Shown here: positions 11,253 to 23,415 of the stretch, piece after piece
How the letters are laid out: each line of letters begins with the position of its first letter
Position numbering within the stretch: position 1 is the stretch's first letter
NCBI RefSeq assembly: GCF_030445035.2
Contig: NC_080673.1
Location: forward strand, 199,886,216 to 199,950,215
Length of the DNA stretch: 64,000 bases
DNA from: Dasypus novemcinctus
Lineage: Eukaryota > Chordata > Mammalia > Cingulata > Dasypodidae
Direction: 5' to 3'
The notes under the pieces: generated by a model
The model's database searches: none
What the model saw: only the letters and a program-made list of their open reading frames with translations
Told to the model about the DNA's origin: nothing
Translations under genes and position numbers: made by a program

Positions 11253-11564
11253 TCCCCATACCCTCCCCCCCCAGATAATGGGAGCCAATGCTCACATACT
11301 TCCAAGAAGCACAAGGATAGGCATCTTGATGGACCATACCAGATTCAGAATCCAAGGCCAAGGAATTAAACAGATATCCAAATATCTCTAACTCTGAAGA
11401 GGTAGACAACCTTTCTGAAATCTTTATGGACACAGGAGAAAATTTCCTAAGAAAGCAACAAGATGCTATTAAAGAGTCAACGTATTTCCCATCCTTAGAT
11501 GGGATGAAAAGTCATCTGCTTCAAATTTGAGATTACTGCTAATAGGGCAGAGTTTTATATATTA

Positions 11565-11974
11565 ATTTTTTTAAAGATTTATTTATTTATTTCTCTCCCC
11601 TCCCCCCACCCCAGTTGTCTGTTCTCTGTGTCTATTTGCTGCATGTTCTTCTTTGTCCGCTTCTGTTGTTGTCAGTGGCACGGGAATTTGTGTTTCTTTT
11701 TGTTGTGTCATCTTGTTGTGTCAGCTCTCCGTGTGTGTAGCATCATTCCTGGGCAGGCTGCACTTTCTTTCGCGCTGGGCGGCTCTCCTTACGGGGCACA
11801 CTCCTTGTGCGTGGGGCTCCCCTGCACGGGGGACACCCCTGCATGGCATGGCACTCCTTGTGTACATCAGCACTGCGCATGGGCCAGCTCCACATGGTTC
11901 AAGGAGGCCCAGGGTTTGAACCACGGACCTCCCATGTGGTAGACGCCCTAACCACTGGGCCAAGTCCACTTCCC
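11565..11974 (-). mobile_element. DAS-type tRNA-derived SINE
   Basis: A reverse-oriented full-length copy: T-rich tail at 11565-11595, cagttgtctgttctctgtgt, then the GC-rich body, the B-box complement gtttgaacc near 11916 and the head ccactgggccaagtcc near the right end. A 9-bp duplication tatatatta flanks it (11556-11564, 11975-11983). It carries the gtgtgtagcatcattcc body variant with additional sequence compared with 7365-7743. It lies in module F of unit 1. Confidence 0.9.
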
Positions 11975-12410
11975 TATATATTATTTTGAATCAGATTTCA
12001 GAAAATAGGATTGATTTACCATTAAGAGAATGATGATTATTGACAATAGCTAATGATTCTAGAGTACACTTGAAGTAACAAAGGATCTACAAAATCTAGG
12101 TAAGGAACTTAGGAGTAAAGTGCCTGGTTTACATGTTTATAGGTCATATGATGACCTTCAAAAATATGTTTCATTTCAACTATGAAACCAATACATGTAG
12201 TAAGATTTTTTTAATCTAATGGATGGTTTTCTTTTTAAAAGACTTTAGGGGGCCATATATCAGATAGATGTATTTCAAGAGGCAATGCATCTAAAAAGAG
12301 GCAGCTGAAGAGGAAACCCACAAAAAGTGAGGGGTAGGAAGTCTCCTGCAGTGAAAAGTTTTAGGTCAGAAGATTACTTTGAACAGAGAAGCAGTAGGTC
12401 CATGAGGAAT

Positions 12411-15400
12411 GCTTCCTACAACTACCCACAAGAAGTCCAGAAAGGAATTTCTCTGCTGTGCTACTCTGGTGTGCCTTGAAGTTACATGTTCCACCTTGAA
12501 GAAGGAGAGCTAGCAGCCTATGAGATGGATTCCCTGTACCAACACTACCAGAAAGTTCTACACCATGACAGCGCAGTATGTGATAATTACAGGTGGGGTC
12601 CATCCATGCTTTAGGTCTGAGTACATGTAAAATAACACTTCCCTTTATCTCTGTGTTTCAGACACATCATTTCCTCCACCTAAACCAAAAGGCACTGCAA
12701 CGTTAAGAAAAGGAACACCAAAATTTTTTCCATCTGAGGAAGTAGGATAAGAAGAACTGAGGGCCCTAGATCCCCATTCTACATGCTCTATGTCAGGGTG
12801 AGGTGACTGGGGACCCCTCAGCACACCAGATAGAAGAGGTTCCCAAGTTCTATGCTGAAAATGGAATGCTTGACACTAAAAGAGCAGGCATGTAGGCAGA
12901 GAAGGGGAACAATACAAGCCATTCTGGGTCCAGCAGAAACCAATGGATTGAAGCCCTATAGGGATAGCACCTAAAAGAAAAGCATCATTTTCCTACTCTA
13001 CTGCTCAGGATAATGTTTGCCCAAAAATCTGGATTAGGCTTCATCAATATTTGGTCAGAGAGTAAGGGTTTGAAGAAAACCTCATTCTTTCCAGAGTCAA
13101 CCACAGCGGACCCATGAAACAACGTAATATATAATATCCAACTCAGTCCTGGCCAGACCTCCTCTCCCTCTGTCAGCATCTTCCAAAAGACCCTATTTAG
13201 AAGAAGAACCTGATCCAGGAAGGCAGATCCATGTCATTCTTTCAAAGAAAAAGTACCAGCAAGCAGTTGAAACTAAAAAGCATTCCATTCCCCAACCTAT
13301 AAGCCTATTAGAAACCTTTACATAACATAAGGAAATGCTGCTTCCTGAAATTACGCTCTTCTGAGGGAAAAAAATGGAACTTGAATTCATTTACTACCTC
13401 CATCACAAGACCACCAGAATTCCTGCCCCAAATGACTGCAGATAGTGTGATTCTCTATTTCCTGGGTTTGTATACAGTCACCTGCAGAACCCATGCACAT
13501 ACTACTAAAGAATTAGGAGAGAAACATAAGAGCTACAGCTGAATGACCTTAAATGGTTGTATTTTCTTTAACACAATGAAAAATACCTGGAGTAATATGA
13601 ACAGCAAATTTGAATAACTTAACAGGCCAATAAAGGTTATTATTTTGTCAAATCCATGGGCATTTGGCATAGTGATATAGTCTGAAGTCTATGATAAAAA
13701 GGCATGCTGTTTAATACAAATTCATACTTGAATTCTAGGAATTTCATATAAATTGTTATTCTTTAATTGAATTCATACTATTAGAATTGTTCAGGATTAA
13801 CGTAGATGATCACAATACTGGTTCACCTGCAGGTTGCTTTTATAGCCCTTCCCACCCCCAACTACCCCCATAAATGTACAGCTCCCAGCATCACTAATAC
13901 TTGAATGCAGAAGCCTGCAGATTGGACTGGAGATCGGTGAGGGAGATCAAGACAAGATAGGTCCTCTGGTTCCCTAACAATCCACCCTGGGAACCTGAGT
14001 CTCTGAATTCTATTTCAGTCTCCAGGCCAACACCACTATCTGGCAAGGCATCTCAGCATGAGTACAGGCATTCCTGTCTCTGTAGGAATTAGTGTAGGAG
14101 TGCAATCACACAGATTCAGCAGGAGCTGGCCTGCTGAATGAGCAGTACCCATGAAAGACACATGCCCTAGGAATGAGAAGAACACCCAATTTTCATTAGT
14201 TTCATGCTAGGGAGATCTAGCATCACACACTAAGAACCTTCCCTCTTGTACACAGCCCATCCCCATAGTTACGCAATGCTGAAAGATAAGTGCATGCTCA
14301 CACAGAGCTCATCTAACCAGGGTTATCCTCACAGGAAGGTAAGCCTGATTTTCATGGGCTTGACATGGAACATCCCACCTCTCCTTCCTGACAGGTGGTT
14401 GAGATCATGGTACCAACTTATCTTATTCAAAAGGAAGCAGTGGCTCACATAGTCCTCTCTGGGCATGCTGGGGAAACAAAGGAATCAAAAGGTGCTAGTC
14501 TGAGCTCTCCTGGGACACCCAGACTGTTAGTCACTCTGGAGCTGTTATGATGTCACAGGCAGTGCTCCATCTACAAAGACCCTTTTATTGGTCTTAGAAG
14601 GGGCCTCTTTTCAAAATAGAGCTAAGCAATGAAATCTAGCTGCTAGTGGCTCTGAAGGAGTCTGATTAAGTGTGATGATAGCATTTAAGTTTTGAAGTCC
14701 TAGTTCTAAGTCTTAAGATCATCTCATCAGGGCAGTTCACTTAAATGACAGAGTCATTCTAAGTTCAGCTTAACCTAAAGATAAAGGACATGAAATGACA
14801 ATTCAACTATCAGCATATGGTTAAAAATTCATTTGGAAGACATTCTTCTTCCCTCTGTGGACCGAGTCCCACCTCTTCCCCACCTTCATATTCTTTTCCT
14901 GGCCCTCACAAAATGGGAAGACAGTGTGCACAACAAGGGGATGAGAGCTACAGGGATTAGGGTGGGTTGAGAACCCCAGAAACTACGATGCAACCCAGAT
15001 ATTCAGATAGTAGACAGGGAAAAACAGCTTCATCCCACTCACAGATCAAAAAGGAAAACCATTCCTTTCTTCTATTCTTATTAGTCACCAGGCTGATGCT
15101 ATACCCCTCTCCTCCAAAGAACAGGAGCCAATAACTGGCAAGATGCAAGAAGCAGAAGGATCAGCAACATGGTGGACTACTTAAGGTTCAGTATTGTCAG
15201 TCAAGGGAAATTGGGTAGGAGACCTAGAAGGCTTTGAATTCTGGGGAGTTGAGCACCTTCCTGAAATGTTTTAGAGCTTAGGAGAAGATTTCATAACAAA
15301 GCAACAGGATACTATTGAAGAGATTCAACATGTTTTGCAATATTAGACATTGAAAGTACACTCATTTGCTTCAAAATCCAAGATCTCTAGTAGGACATTT

Positions 15401-15955
15401 TTATGTAATACTTCATATATGATTTTAGAAAAAAGGATTGACTCACCCTTTAGAAATATGACAATATCCTTGATATCAAAAGGCCTAGAAAATCTGGGTG
15501 GGGGACTTAGTGGGGAAAGTACCCAAGCTGGGCATTTAAAGAGCGTATATAATGACCTTCAAGTATGTTTATTTTCAATTATTAAATCAATAAATGTAGC
15601 AGACTATTTCATCTCAGGCAGAATTTTCCTCCAAAAGAACCTCAGGAGAATGTATATCAAATAGACCTACATCAAAAGGCAACATATAGGGAGCAGATGT
15701 AGCTCAAGCAGTTGAGCACCTGCTTCCCACATGGGAGGTCCCAGTTTGGTTCCCAGTGCCTCCTAAAAACAAAAGCAAACAAAGGGGGGGGGGAACCAAC
15801 TCAGGGGAGCCGATATGGCTCAGTGGTTGAGCACTGCTTCCCACATACAAGGTCCTGAGTTGATTCCCTAACCCTCTGGTACACATCTACTTGAGAAGGT
15901 AGAAGAGGAAACCTCCACAAAGTTAAAGGATAGGAAATTTCAGACAGATGAGAGT
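12411..15955. repeat. Array unit 2, short cycle, nearly uninterrupted
   Basis: This is the cleanest short-cycle copy, about 3.5 kb: I 12420, J 12690, K 13000, L 13200, M 13330, N 13540, A 13810, B 14200, C 14570, D 14720, E 15090, F 15340, G 15490, H 15900. Only a pair of short tRNA-type SINE copies (15689-15895) interrupts it. It is the best reference for aligning other units. No open frame above about 104 codons exists, and none is shared with other units. Confidence 0.75.
15689..15895 (+). mobile_element. Two short tRNA-type SINE copies in tandem
   Basis: Heads at 15689 (gggagcagatgtagctcaag) and 15804 (ggggagccgatatggctcag) are alike. Each carries a gttgagcac word, a ttcccacat word and a degenerate B-box. 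The first ends in an A-rich then G-rich run (15766-15793). They belong to a second xenarthran tRNA-SINE type than the GC-rich DAS copies, also seen at 46745 and 61160. They lie between G and H of unit 2. Confidence 0.7.
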
Positions 15956-16621
15956 TATAGGGCAGGAGAAATCTCTACTGGTAACATCTCAGGTTAAGGT
16001 CATTACAGGAGACATCCACAAATGCTTCAGGCCAGAGCACACACAAAATAATACTTCCCACTTTTGTCAGTCAGACATGAGTTTTCTCTTGACCCAAAAC
16101 AAAAGGGGGAACAACATTGGACACAAAGAAATCTGAGTGCTAAGGATACTGGGGTCTTGAAGAGAAGATCCTGGTGCACAGGTCCCAGGTCCACATGACC
16201 CACAGAGTCAGGGTATGGCAAATGGAGACCCTTCAGGGCACCTAGACAAAGGACGCACCAGAGCTCTACGTGGACAAGGGACCTCCCATGTGGGGAGTGC
16301 CCAAATTGCCTATTCTTTTAGTGGTAGATTCCCTTATCCCATGTGAGATAAACCCAGCTGGGTCCGGTTGAGACCAAAGCAATGAAATCCTGTTTGACCA
16401 GGGCCTAAAAGCCAAGCACCATCTTCCTTAGGCAGCCCAGTCTCATGCTTCTCCAAACCACAAAATTTGGTGGGAAAGGAAGGGGTTGAAGAAAGCCTCA
16501 CATCCTTTCCAAAGCCAAACCTGGCTGACTGACAAGCAAAGGCAATAAGTGAGACCCAGTTCAAGCCTGGTCAGGCCTCTTCTCCCTCCCTTACCACTGT
16601 AGAGAAGCTTAATTAGAAGGA

Positions 16622-17765
16622 ATTCCAGGAAGATGGTGTCAGAGTAGGTAGGCAGGGCTCAACTCTTATAAAAACAATGGAGGAAGGGAAAAAAGCTGTC
16701 CAAGGGAGCTGCTCTGGGATCTTCAGACCAGGACAGTGCAGCACTCCAGGAGGACAAGGGACACAGAGGTAAAGCTGAAATAAAACTGAGGTACTAGCCC
16801 CTGCAGTCAGGAACGGCACTGTAAAACCTATGGCTCACTGCAGCCATCTGAGAGGAAACTGATGTCTTCCTCCTTGGGGAAGAGGGGCTTCTCTTTAGTG
16901 AGTTTGGCCAGCAGAGCCTGCTCTGAATCTTGGATTTGGCCAGATCAGAATCACAGGCAAGAGACACCTCCATGGAAAGAGTCACAGAAGAGTGCCATCT
17001 GCTGGCAGGCCAGGAAACCTTGGATCTGATCTGCACCTCATTAGTGAGTCCCTGGCCCTATTTTGATAACTCAAGCTGGGTAACTTTAAAGACTCAGATT
17101 AGGTTGGACCAAAAATCAAAGAGCAGTGAAACAAAACCACTAGGCAAGAGGGAAATTGACTGTCAGAGTAAATTCACCAACATAACCAGATGCCTAGTCT
17201 TCAGCAAAAAGTTACAAGCTGTAGCAGTTTGATATAATTGATGAATTCCAAAAAGAAATATTGGATTATGCTTGTAATCTGATCCGTATCTGGGCATGAT
17301 TGAGTTATGATTAGGGCGTTGCATCCCCACTCTTTGGTGGGTGGGGACTCACAGACAAAAGGCATGGTAAGAATAGAGTTGGGGATTTCCGATGTTAGAA
17401 TTTGATGCTGAAGACCAGGGAAGTCAGCACCCAGAGGAAAGAGAAGCCAGCACCAGGAAGGAAGGAACCTTGAGCCAGAATAAAGCAAGCCCCAGGAACG
17501 TAGGAACCCAAGAAGACATCAGCAGCCATCTTGCTCCAAACAGACTTTGGTGGGGGAAATCATTTATGCTTTATGGCCTGGTATCTGTAAGCTCCTATCC
17601 CAAATAAATACCCTTTATAAAAAACCAGCCAATTTCTGGTATTTTGCATTAGCATCCCTTTGGCTGATAATATATAAGCCATACTAAAAAACAGGAAGAG
17701 ATGGTCCAGCCAAAGGAACAGTGTTTAAGACAACTAATCAATGATATTCACAGAAATCTCCTAGG
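16622..17765 (+). mobile_element. L1 5'-end fragment split by an LTR
   Basis: At 16622 a ccaggaagatggtgtcagag word resembles the start of an L1 5' UTR. GC-rich 5'-UTR-like sequence runs to 17219. After the LTR at 17220-17674 it resumes with ccatactaaaaaacaggaag and gtccagccaaaggaac, words typical of old L1 5' regions close to ORF1, and stops near 17765. No ORF2 or polyA end is present, unlike usual 5'-truncated L1s. A 100-codon frame at 16930-17232 has no domain I recognise. Confidence 0.6.
17220..17674 (+). mobile_element. Solo LTR, MaLR-like family 2
   Basis: It starts tgtagcagtttgat and ends with the cctttggctgat block. An aaataaa signal lies near 17603, followed by ccagccaatttctggtattt. 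Flanks are caagc (17215-17219) and taagc (17675-17679), a 5-bp duplication with one change. It is the same family as 25979-26450 on the minus strand. It is inserted into an L1 5'-end fragment, so it is younger than that L1. Confidence 0.75.
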
Positions 17766-17992
17766 AGGAGTAGGAATCTGATCCAGGAAAGCAGATCAAT
17801 GCCTTTTCCAGCCCAGTTGAAGCCAGAGGAAGATAAGGGAAGCTGTGTTCTCTACATATACCTATGTCAAAAAATGTTCTTAATAAATAATATTTTGAAG
17901 ATTACCTTGTCAAGCAAGACTAGACTCACTATAAAGGAAATGATTTCTACAGTTCATTCCCTCCCTTAAATGCAAGAGAATAAAAATTATAG

Positions 17993-18363
17993 GGAAACGG
18001 ACTTTGGCCCAGTGGTTAGGGCGTCCATCTACCATATGGGAGGTCCGAGGTTCAAACCCCAGGCCTCCTTGACCTGTGTGGAGCTGGCCATGCGCAGCGC
18101 TGATGCGCACAAGGAGTGCCGTGCCACGCAAGGGTGTCCCCCGTGTGGGGGAGCCCCACGCGCAAGGAGTGTGCCCGTGAGGAAAGCTGCCCAGCGTGAA
18201 AAGAAAGTGCAGCCTGCCCAGGAATGGCGCCACCCACACTTCCAGTGCTGCTGACGACAACAGAAGCGGACAAAGAAACAAGACGCAGCAAATAGACACC
18301 AAGAACAGACAACCAGGGGAGGGGGGGAAATTAAATAAAATAAAAAATAAATCTTTAAAAAAA
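17993..18363 (+). mobile_element. DAS-type tRNA-derived SINE
   Basis: A near full-length copy very like 7365-7743: gggaaacggactttggccc head, ggttcaaacccc B-box near 18050, GC-rich body, gcagcaaatagacacc and an A-rich tail. Flanking aaaaattatagg occurs on both sides (about 17982-17993 and 18364-18375). It lies between L and N of unit 3, where M is missing. Confidence 0.92.
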
Positions 18364-19154
18364 AAAAATTATAGGGAGTCAGTAAGGGCATAGCAACTTT
18401 TAGACACTTACATTTAATGTATACTGATGAGCTGAGGATAGTCCAAATTTAAAAGATAACACTGACAAGTAATGGTGAGACTGACAGGTAATAAATGTCT
18501 TCCAAGAATGGCTTCAAAGTTTATATTTTCTTTAACCACTATAAAATACACTTGCAACAACATGAACAGAAGTGAATAACCTAACTGGCCAGTTAAGGTA
18601 GTGATTTGTCAACTCTACAACCACCTGTGATCATATGTCTATAATATGGACAAAGGCCATTATATTTAATAAAAACTCATTATACACTTATGTCCAAATA
18701 TATCATGTAAGCCCTTACTCTTCGATTACAATTCACACTACTGGAATTGTTTAGAAAAAGCAAGCCTGATTTATTACAGATGTTTCAGATGAAGTTAAAA
18801 GCCAAGTTGACTTGCAGTTCCTTTAATAACCCTTCCCTAACTCCCCAAATATGTAACCAGAGCCCAGCCCCCAAAACCACTAGCCCTTAACCACTGGAAT
18901 CTGGGCATTGGGCTGGGGACCAGCAGGGGCACTTGTGTCAAGTTACATTCCCTGGCTTCCTTGACTGCCAGCTACCCCACCTGAGATCTGAGCAGCTGAG
19001 TTCCCCTTCAGTCTCCAGACCAATGGTTCTATCTGACTAGACATCTCAATATGAGGTCATCCCCTTCTGTGGCTCCCAAGGCCACTCTGGAGAAGCAGGA
19101 GTTATTCTAGAAGAACCTACTCAGATTCAGCAGAGACTGGAAAACTAGAAGCAC

Positions 19155-19550
19155 CTTATGAAAAGTGCTAGTCTGTAGCTCCTTCAAGATTCTCCATGAA
19201 GATGTGTCCAGGAGCAATAGTAAGACATGTGCCCACCTCATTTTTAAATTGATGCAGACTAGAGAGGGGGAAGATCATAAACTGAGATCTTTCCCTGTTG
19301 TGAACACACTATCCTCATAGGCACACTATGCCTTCAGATGGGGACACATTCACAGAGGTGCCTCTGTGAAAAGCCCTAATCTGTAACTTCTTGGAGAATC
19401 TCTCTTGTCTCTCTAAGGGGACACATGCCCAGGAGTGGTAAGAATGGCCTATTTTATTATTTCCAGAAGGCAGGCATCACACACTGAGAGCCTTCCCTAT
19501 TTTGTACAGACTATCCTCATAGGCACACTATGCCTTCAGAAGAAAGCACT
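19155..19550. repeat. Local tandem duplication, period about 200-208 bp
   Basis: Within unit 3 the A/B border is doubled: gaaaagtgctagtctgtagc at 19160 recurs as gaaaagccctaatctgtaac at 19368, and atcctcataggcacactatg at 19311 recurs at 19512. Other units have this stretch once, so the duplication is private to unit 3. The copies differ at many positions, so it is not recent. Confidence 0.7.
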
Positions 19551-20450
19551 CTTGACCAGGGTGACCCACAAAGAAAGGCAAACTTGATTTTCATGGGCTT
19601 TGATGTCATGGGATATCCCATTTGTCCTACTGGCATGTGGCTGAGATTGTAATACCAGGTTATCTTGGTCAAAAGGCCTCATGACTCATACAGCTCTCTC
19701 TGAGCACACTGGGGAGACAGGGGGAACAAAGATGCAGATCTGAGCTCTCCTAGGACCCCAGACTGCATTAGTCACTCCAGGGAAGGTATGATGTCAAAGA
19801 CAGGGCTCCACCTACAAAGAGAGCTTTAAGGGCCTTAGAATTGCTCTCCTTCCAAGATTACTCTAAGTATTATAAACCACTCAGCAGCTAGACACTCTGA
19901 AGGGTTTGGACAAAACTGATAAAGAAGTTACAGCACAACAATCAGCATCACATTCAACCACTCAAAACTCAGATCAGCCAAGAATGCTCTGAAATTTGGA
20001 GACATTGGGTACCTTCCTGAAATTTAGGGCATGAAGAAAATTCATGAAAAGGCAACAGGATGCTATTTAAGAGATCCAACAGATGTTCTATCCTTTGCCA
20101 GTAGATAAAATGCCATCTTCAGAATCTGAAATCACTGATTGACAGTGAAGATATTTATATAAGAATTCATATTTTATTTAGAAAAAGGACTGATTAGTGT
20201 TTGAGGAATCTCATGCTCTTGACAGTAGCCAATGATCCTGAAGTATCTGTGACATCAGAAAGGATCTGGTCAATATGTGAGGAATTTGGGAGGGGAAGAA
20301 CTTTTGTACAAGTTTATATAGCATATATGACCTTTACAGGTGCCTAAGTTCAATCATGGAGCTACCACATGGAGTAGATTTTGTCATCTAATAGGAGCTT
20401 TACTCCAAAAAGACCCCAGGAGGAAGTCTTCCACATAAAGCCACCTCTTG

Positions 20451-23415
20451 AAGCTGCTCACACACTTGGGGATGACAATGTTCAAGAGGAATTGTAGCAT
20501 GGTGGCCCGTTTCTCTAATGGATAACCTGAAAAATGATAAAGGGATCAGTTTTAGGAATGGAGTGTAACATTCTTCAAATTTTCACAGGCAAGAACTAAA
20601 GGAAAAATTCTGCAATCCCTTGGATTTACTGCTAAGTTGCAAATTCAGAGTAAATAACATAGCCATGGCTTACCTCTCTAGTCCTGAATCTTCTAACTAC
20701 CATTCTAGATTCAAATCATGGGAAAATTCTTATTCTTCCAATAAGCCACATTCTTCATGATACTACAAGTTGTGCCTGAAACACCCTTTAATCAATCCTA
20801 TACCGTAACCAGACTATGCTTCTTTAAAAGTAGTACAGACAGATGAGGAAATGAGAACTTTAGATTCCCTCCATGCACCAACCCAGAGAAGTGGCTAAAA
20901 TTTTGCTTATATATACTCAGAGCCTTGCTTGGGACAGCCAGGGTCTGGGTGCAAGGACAGAATATACTTTGAGTTTTCTAGTGAAAGGAAAAATATGAGG
21001 ACACCGGAATGGAACATAAGACTGAAAAATTGGGTAGAGTTTCTATGAGATAAACCTTGGGGACTCTGCCAGGAGGACACAAGGAGTACAAAAAACACAT
21101 TTAAGGAAAAGACATATTCAGAAAGGAATCTACTAATAATCATAGTGAAACAGACTGTGAGATCATCAGCTCCCTTCAGTATACCATGGCCCCCACAGAC
21201 CATCTGAACTGTTAGGAAAATTGGAACTCCCAACTCAGGCACAACTTCCCTTCATCTTTTTTTCCCCCTACTTTTTTTTATTGTTTTTCTTTTTAAAGAT
21301 ACATAGATCACAAAAAATGTTACATTAAAAAATATAAGAGGTTCCCATATACCCCACCCCCCACACCCACACTCTTCCAACATCAACATTCTCTTTCATC
21401 ATTGTGTCATATTCATTGCATTTGGTGAATACATTTTGAAGCACTGCTGCACAGCATGGATTATAGTTTACTTAGTAGTTTATTCTTTCCCCCAATCCAT
21501 TCAATGGGTTATGGCAAGATAGATAATGCCCAGCATCTGTCCCTGCAATATCATTTAGGAAAACTCCAGGTCCCGAAAATGACCTCAAATCACCTCTCTT
21601 CTTCCCTCTCCCTCATCTTGTAGATAAGGAATTACCAGACTTTTGTTGAAGACATATGAGATCAAGGAGTAAAATCCAGGTTAACAATTGCTGGAGTCTC
21701 AGAGTAAATTGTGGGATCAAAGAGAGAGGAGACAACAAAATCTCCAACTAGGGCAACATTGCAACATGCCTAGGAAGATAATCTACTGGGACCTTAGGGT
21801 ATACATTTACATCTAATTCCTAATCAACATGGAATTGATTTAAATCAAAGAGTGTAAGATCAAATATCATTAAGATGAAAATTGAGGGGATATCATTACA
21901 GCTGAGAGCCAATATGTCCAAGGAAGGACAAACAATGGAGCTTAATAAGTGGCCAGAAAATAGATTAAGTACAGGGTCCAGGTAAAACCTGCTGTAGTAT
22001 AAATCCATGCCTTCCACACCAACCCCAAACATTAAGAACAATGTCAAAATGTCATCCAACCATTTCCAAGCAGTAGAACAAAAACATATTGAAGAGTCAA
22101 ATCTAATCTCCAAATATAAAGTCGAAAGTTCCATGGCAGATTATTGATCACTCTTTCAGTCCTTCTGTGGGAACCGATGGTAGCATGGACACCAGGCAGC
22201 AATGCAAGGAAGACTAAAGTTGCTGAAGTGACAACATGGAACTGAATTTTCTGACAAGCCTTGTCTGTTAGGAAAGTCTTGTTGTCAATCTGCGGCAGTT
22301 TGGTCTGTGGGCAGTCCAGACGTCAAGTGAAAGCAAAAGGCCCTGGAGAACACCACACACACACAACCTACCTGATAATAAGACTTGCCTACTTACTATG
22401 GAAGAGTTTTAACATGTTTTCCATGCTTTGGAAATGGATAAAGAGTCACCTCATTCCAATCTATGATCACTCATAGGACAGATCATATTCAATTTGAGGA
22501 AATAGAACTGATTCATCGGAACTGTCTGATAAGAGACCAACTGCACAACAAGGAGAAGAAGAGTATCTGGGTGAGCTAAGAACCTAGGAACTTCCATGAC
22601 CATAGGTGGTGTATTAAAAAAATAAAGTTAAATGAAATCAACAGGCTCACCCATTCACAATGAATCAAATACGCACCCCCATTTTTCTTCTGTTCTTACT
22701 AGCCACCAGAAAGATCCTCTACCACCCCAAGGACACTGAAGGTAAAATAAGGATAACTCTGACCAATACTTTCAGAAGACTACAAGTAATGAGGGTCAAT
22801 AGCTAGAATAATCCACAAAAAAATAAAGGATCATGATAAAACATCATGCATTAGGATCAGCTGCCAATGGAAGATGGGCAGTTTATCCAAGAAGTTTGAA
22901 TCCTCGACATCTTGGTTATCTCCTTGAAACATTAAGGCACATATGAAAATTTCATATGACAGAAACAGGATGCTTAAAGATATCCAACAAGTGTTCCATC
23001 TTTTTCCCACAGATATCCCCACCTGTTTGATAATCTAAGATCACTTATTGACAGGGAAGATCTTTATTTAGGAATTTGTATTTGCTTTTGGAAGATAGGA
23101 CTGACTCGCCTTTGAGGAGCTTGATAATTCTTGATGTTACCCAGTGATGCTTAAGTGTCCATGAGGCAAGTAAAGATTGAATGTTCTGACTTCAGTACTG
23201 GGGGTGCTTTCTTATCTAGACAAATGGTATGAGTTTAATTTCAATTATGAAACTACCACATGGAGTCTATTTGTCATACCCCCATTAATTATCAGTGGGG
23301 GTATTAATCTATTTGGGAATAAAACAGTTGATGAGGAACCCCACTCAACTAAAAGAAGTTTCCTTAAGAAAGAGTTATCAGGCAGGAGAGTGCCCAGGTC
23401 AGACAAGCAGGGATG
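20451..23415. repeat. Array unit 4, long connector joined directly to H
   Basis: O 20490, P 20570, Q about 20750-21250, an L1-type 3' fragment (21259-21612), Q continued to about 21700, R 21930-22270, then a switch near 22440-22480 into D (22490), E 22690, F 22990, G 23170 and H 23350. Modules I-N are absent at its left, because O follows H of the previous unit directly. The sequence around 22460-22530 (tcatattcaatttgaggaaa) also occurs near 51050 as the F-to-D switch of unit 8, so the two share a rearrangement breakpoint. Confidence 0.65.
21259..21612 (-). mobile_element. L1-type 3' end fragment
   Basis: The left end is T-rich with the aaagatacatagatcac word, then a C-rich tract, catttggtgaatac near 21419 and caatatcattta near 21546. 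It interrupts a Q-module stretch: flanks cttcatctt at about 21250 and cctcatctt at about 21612 look like a short duplication with one change. Same family as 6746-7122. Confidence 0.72.

Larger units (their letters stand above)
4170..12410. repeat. Array unit 1 (A-B, N'-O-R-S-D, E-F-G-H), heavily interrupted
   Basis: A and B lie at about 4170-4720, then the sequence switches near 4720-4770 to the long connector: N' about 4770, O about 4920, P about 5090, R about 5430-5700, S about 5720-6060, D about 6230-6640. A MaLR-like provirus interrupts the D/E border. E resumes at 11258, F at about 11490 with a SINE inside, G at about 12060, H at about 12300. The A/B to N' switch is a junction type seen only here, so it may mark the array's left edge or a later deletion. 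Small open frames in it (for example 5737-6057) are not conserved as frames in other units. Confidence 0.65.
15956..20450. repeat. Array unit 3, short cycle with L1 and SINE insertions
   Basis: I lies at about 15960, J 16100, K 16400-16620, then an L1 5'-end fragment with an LTR inside it (16622-17765). L resumes at 17775, followed by a DAS SINE (17993-18363), N 18510, A 18790, a local duplication covering the A/B border (19155-19550), B to 19800, C to 19960, E about 19970, F 20080, G 20270 and H about 20430. M is largely missing and D is skipped between C and E. H then joins O of the long connector at about 20450-20490, a junction shared with the one near 55830. Confidence 0.7.

Noticed and set aside
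17910..18391. 130- and 120-codon minus-strand frames
   Set aside because: Antisense readings of the DAS SINE at 17993-18363, matching those over 7365 and 55321.
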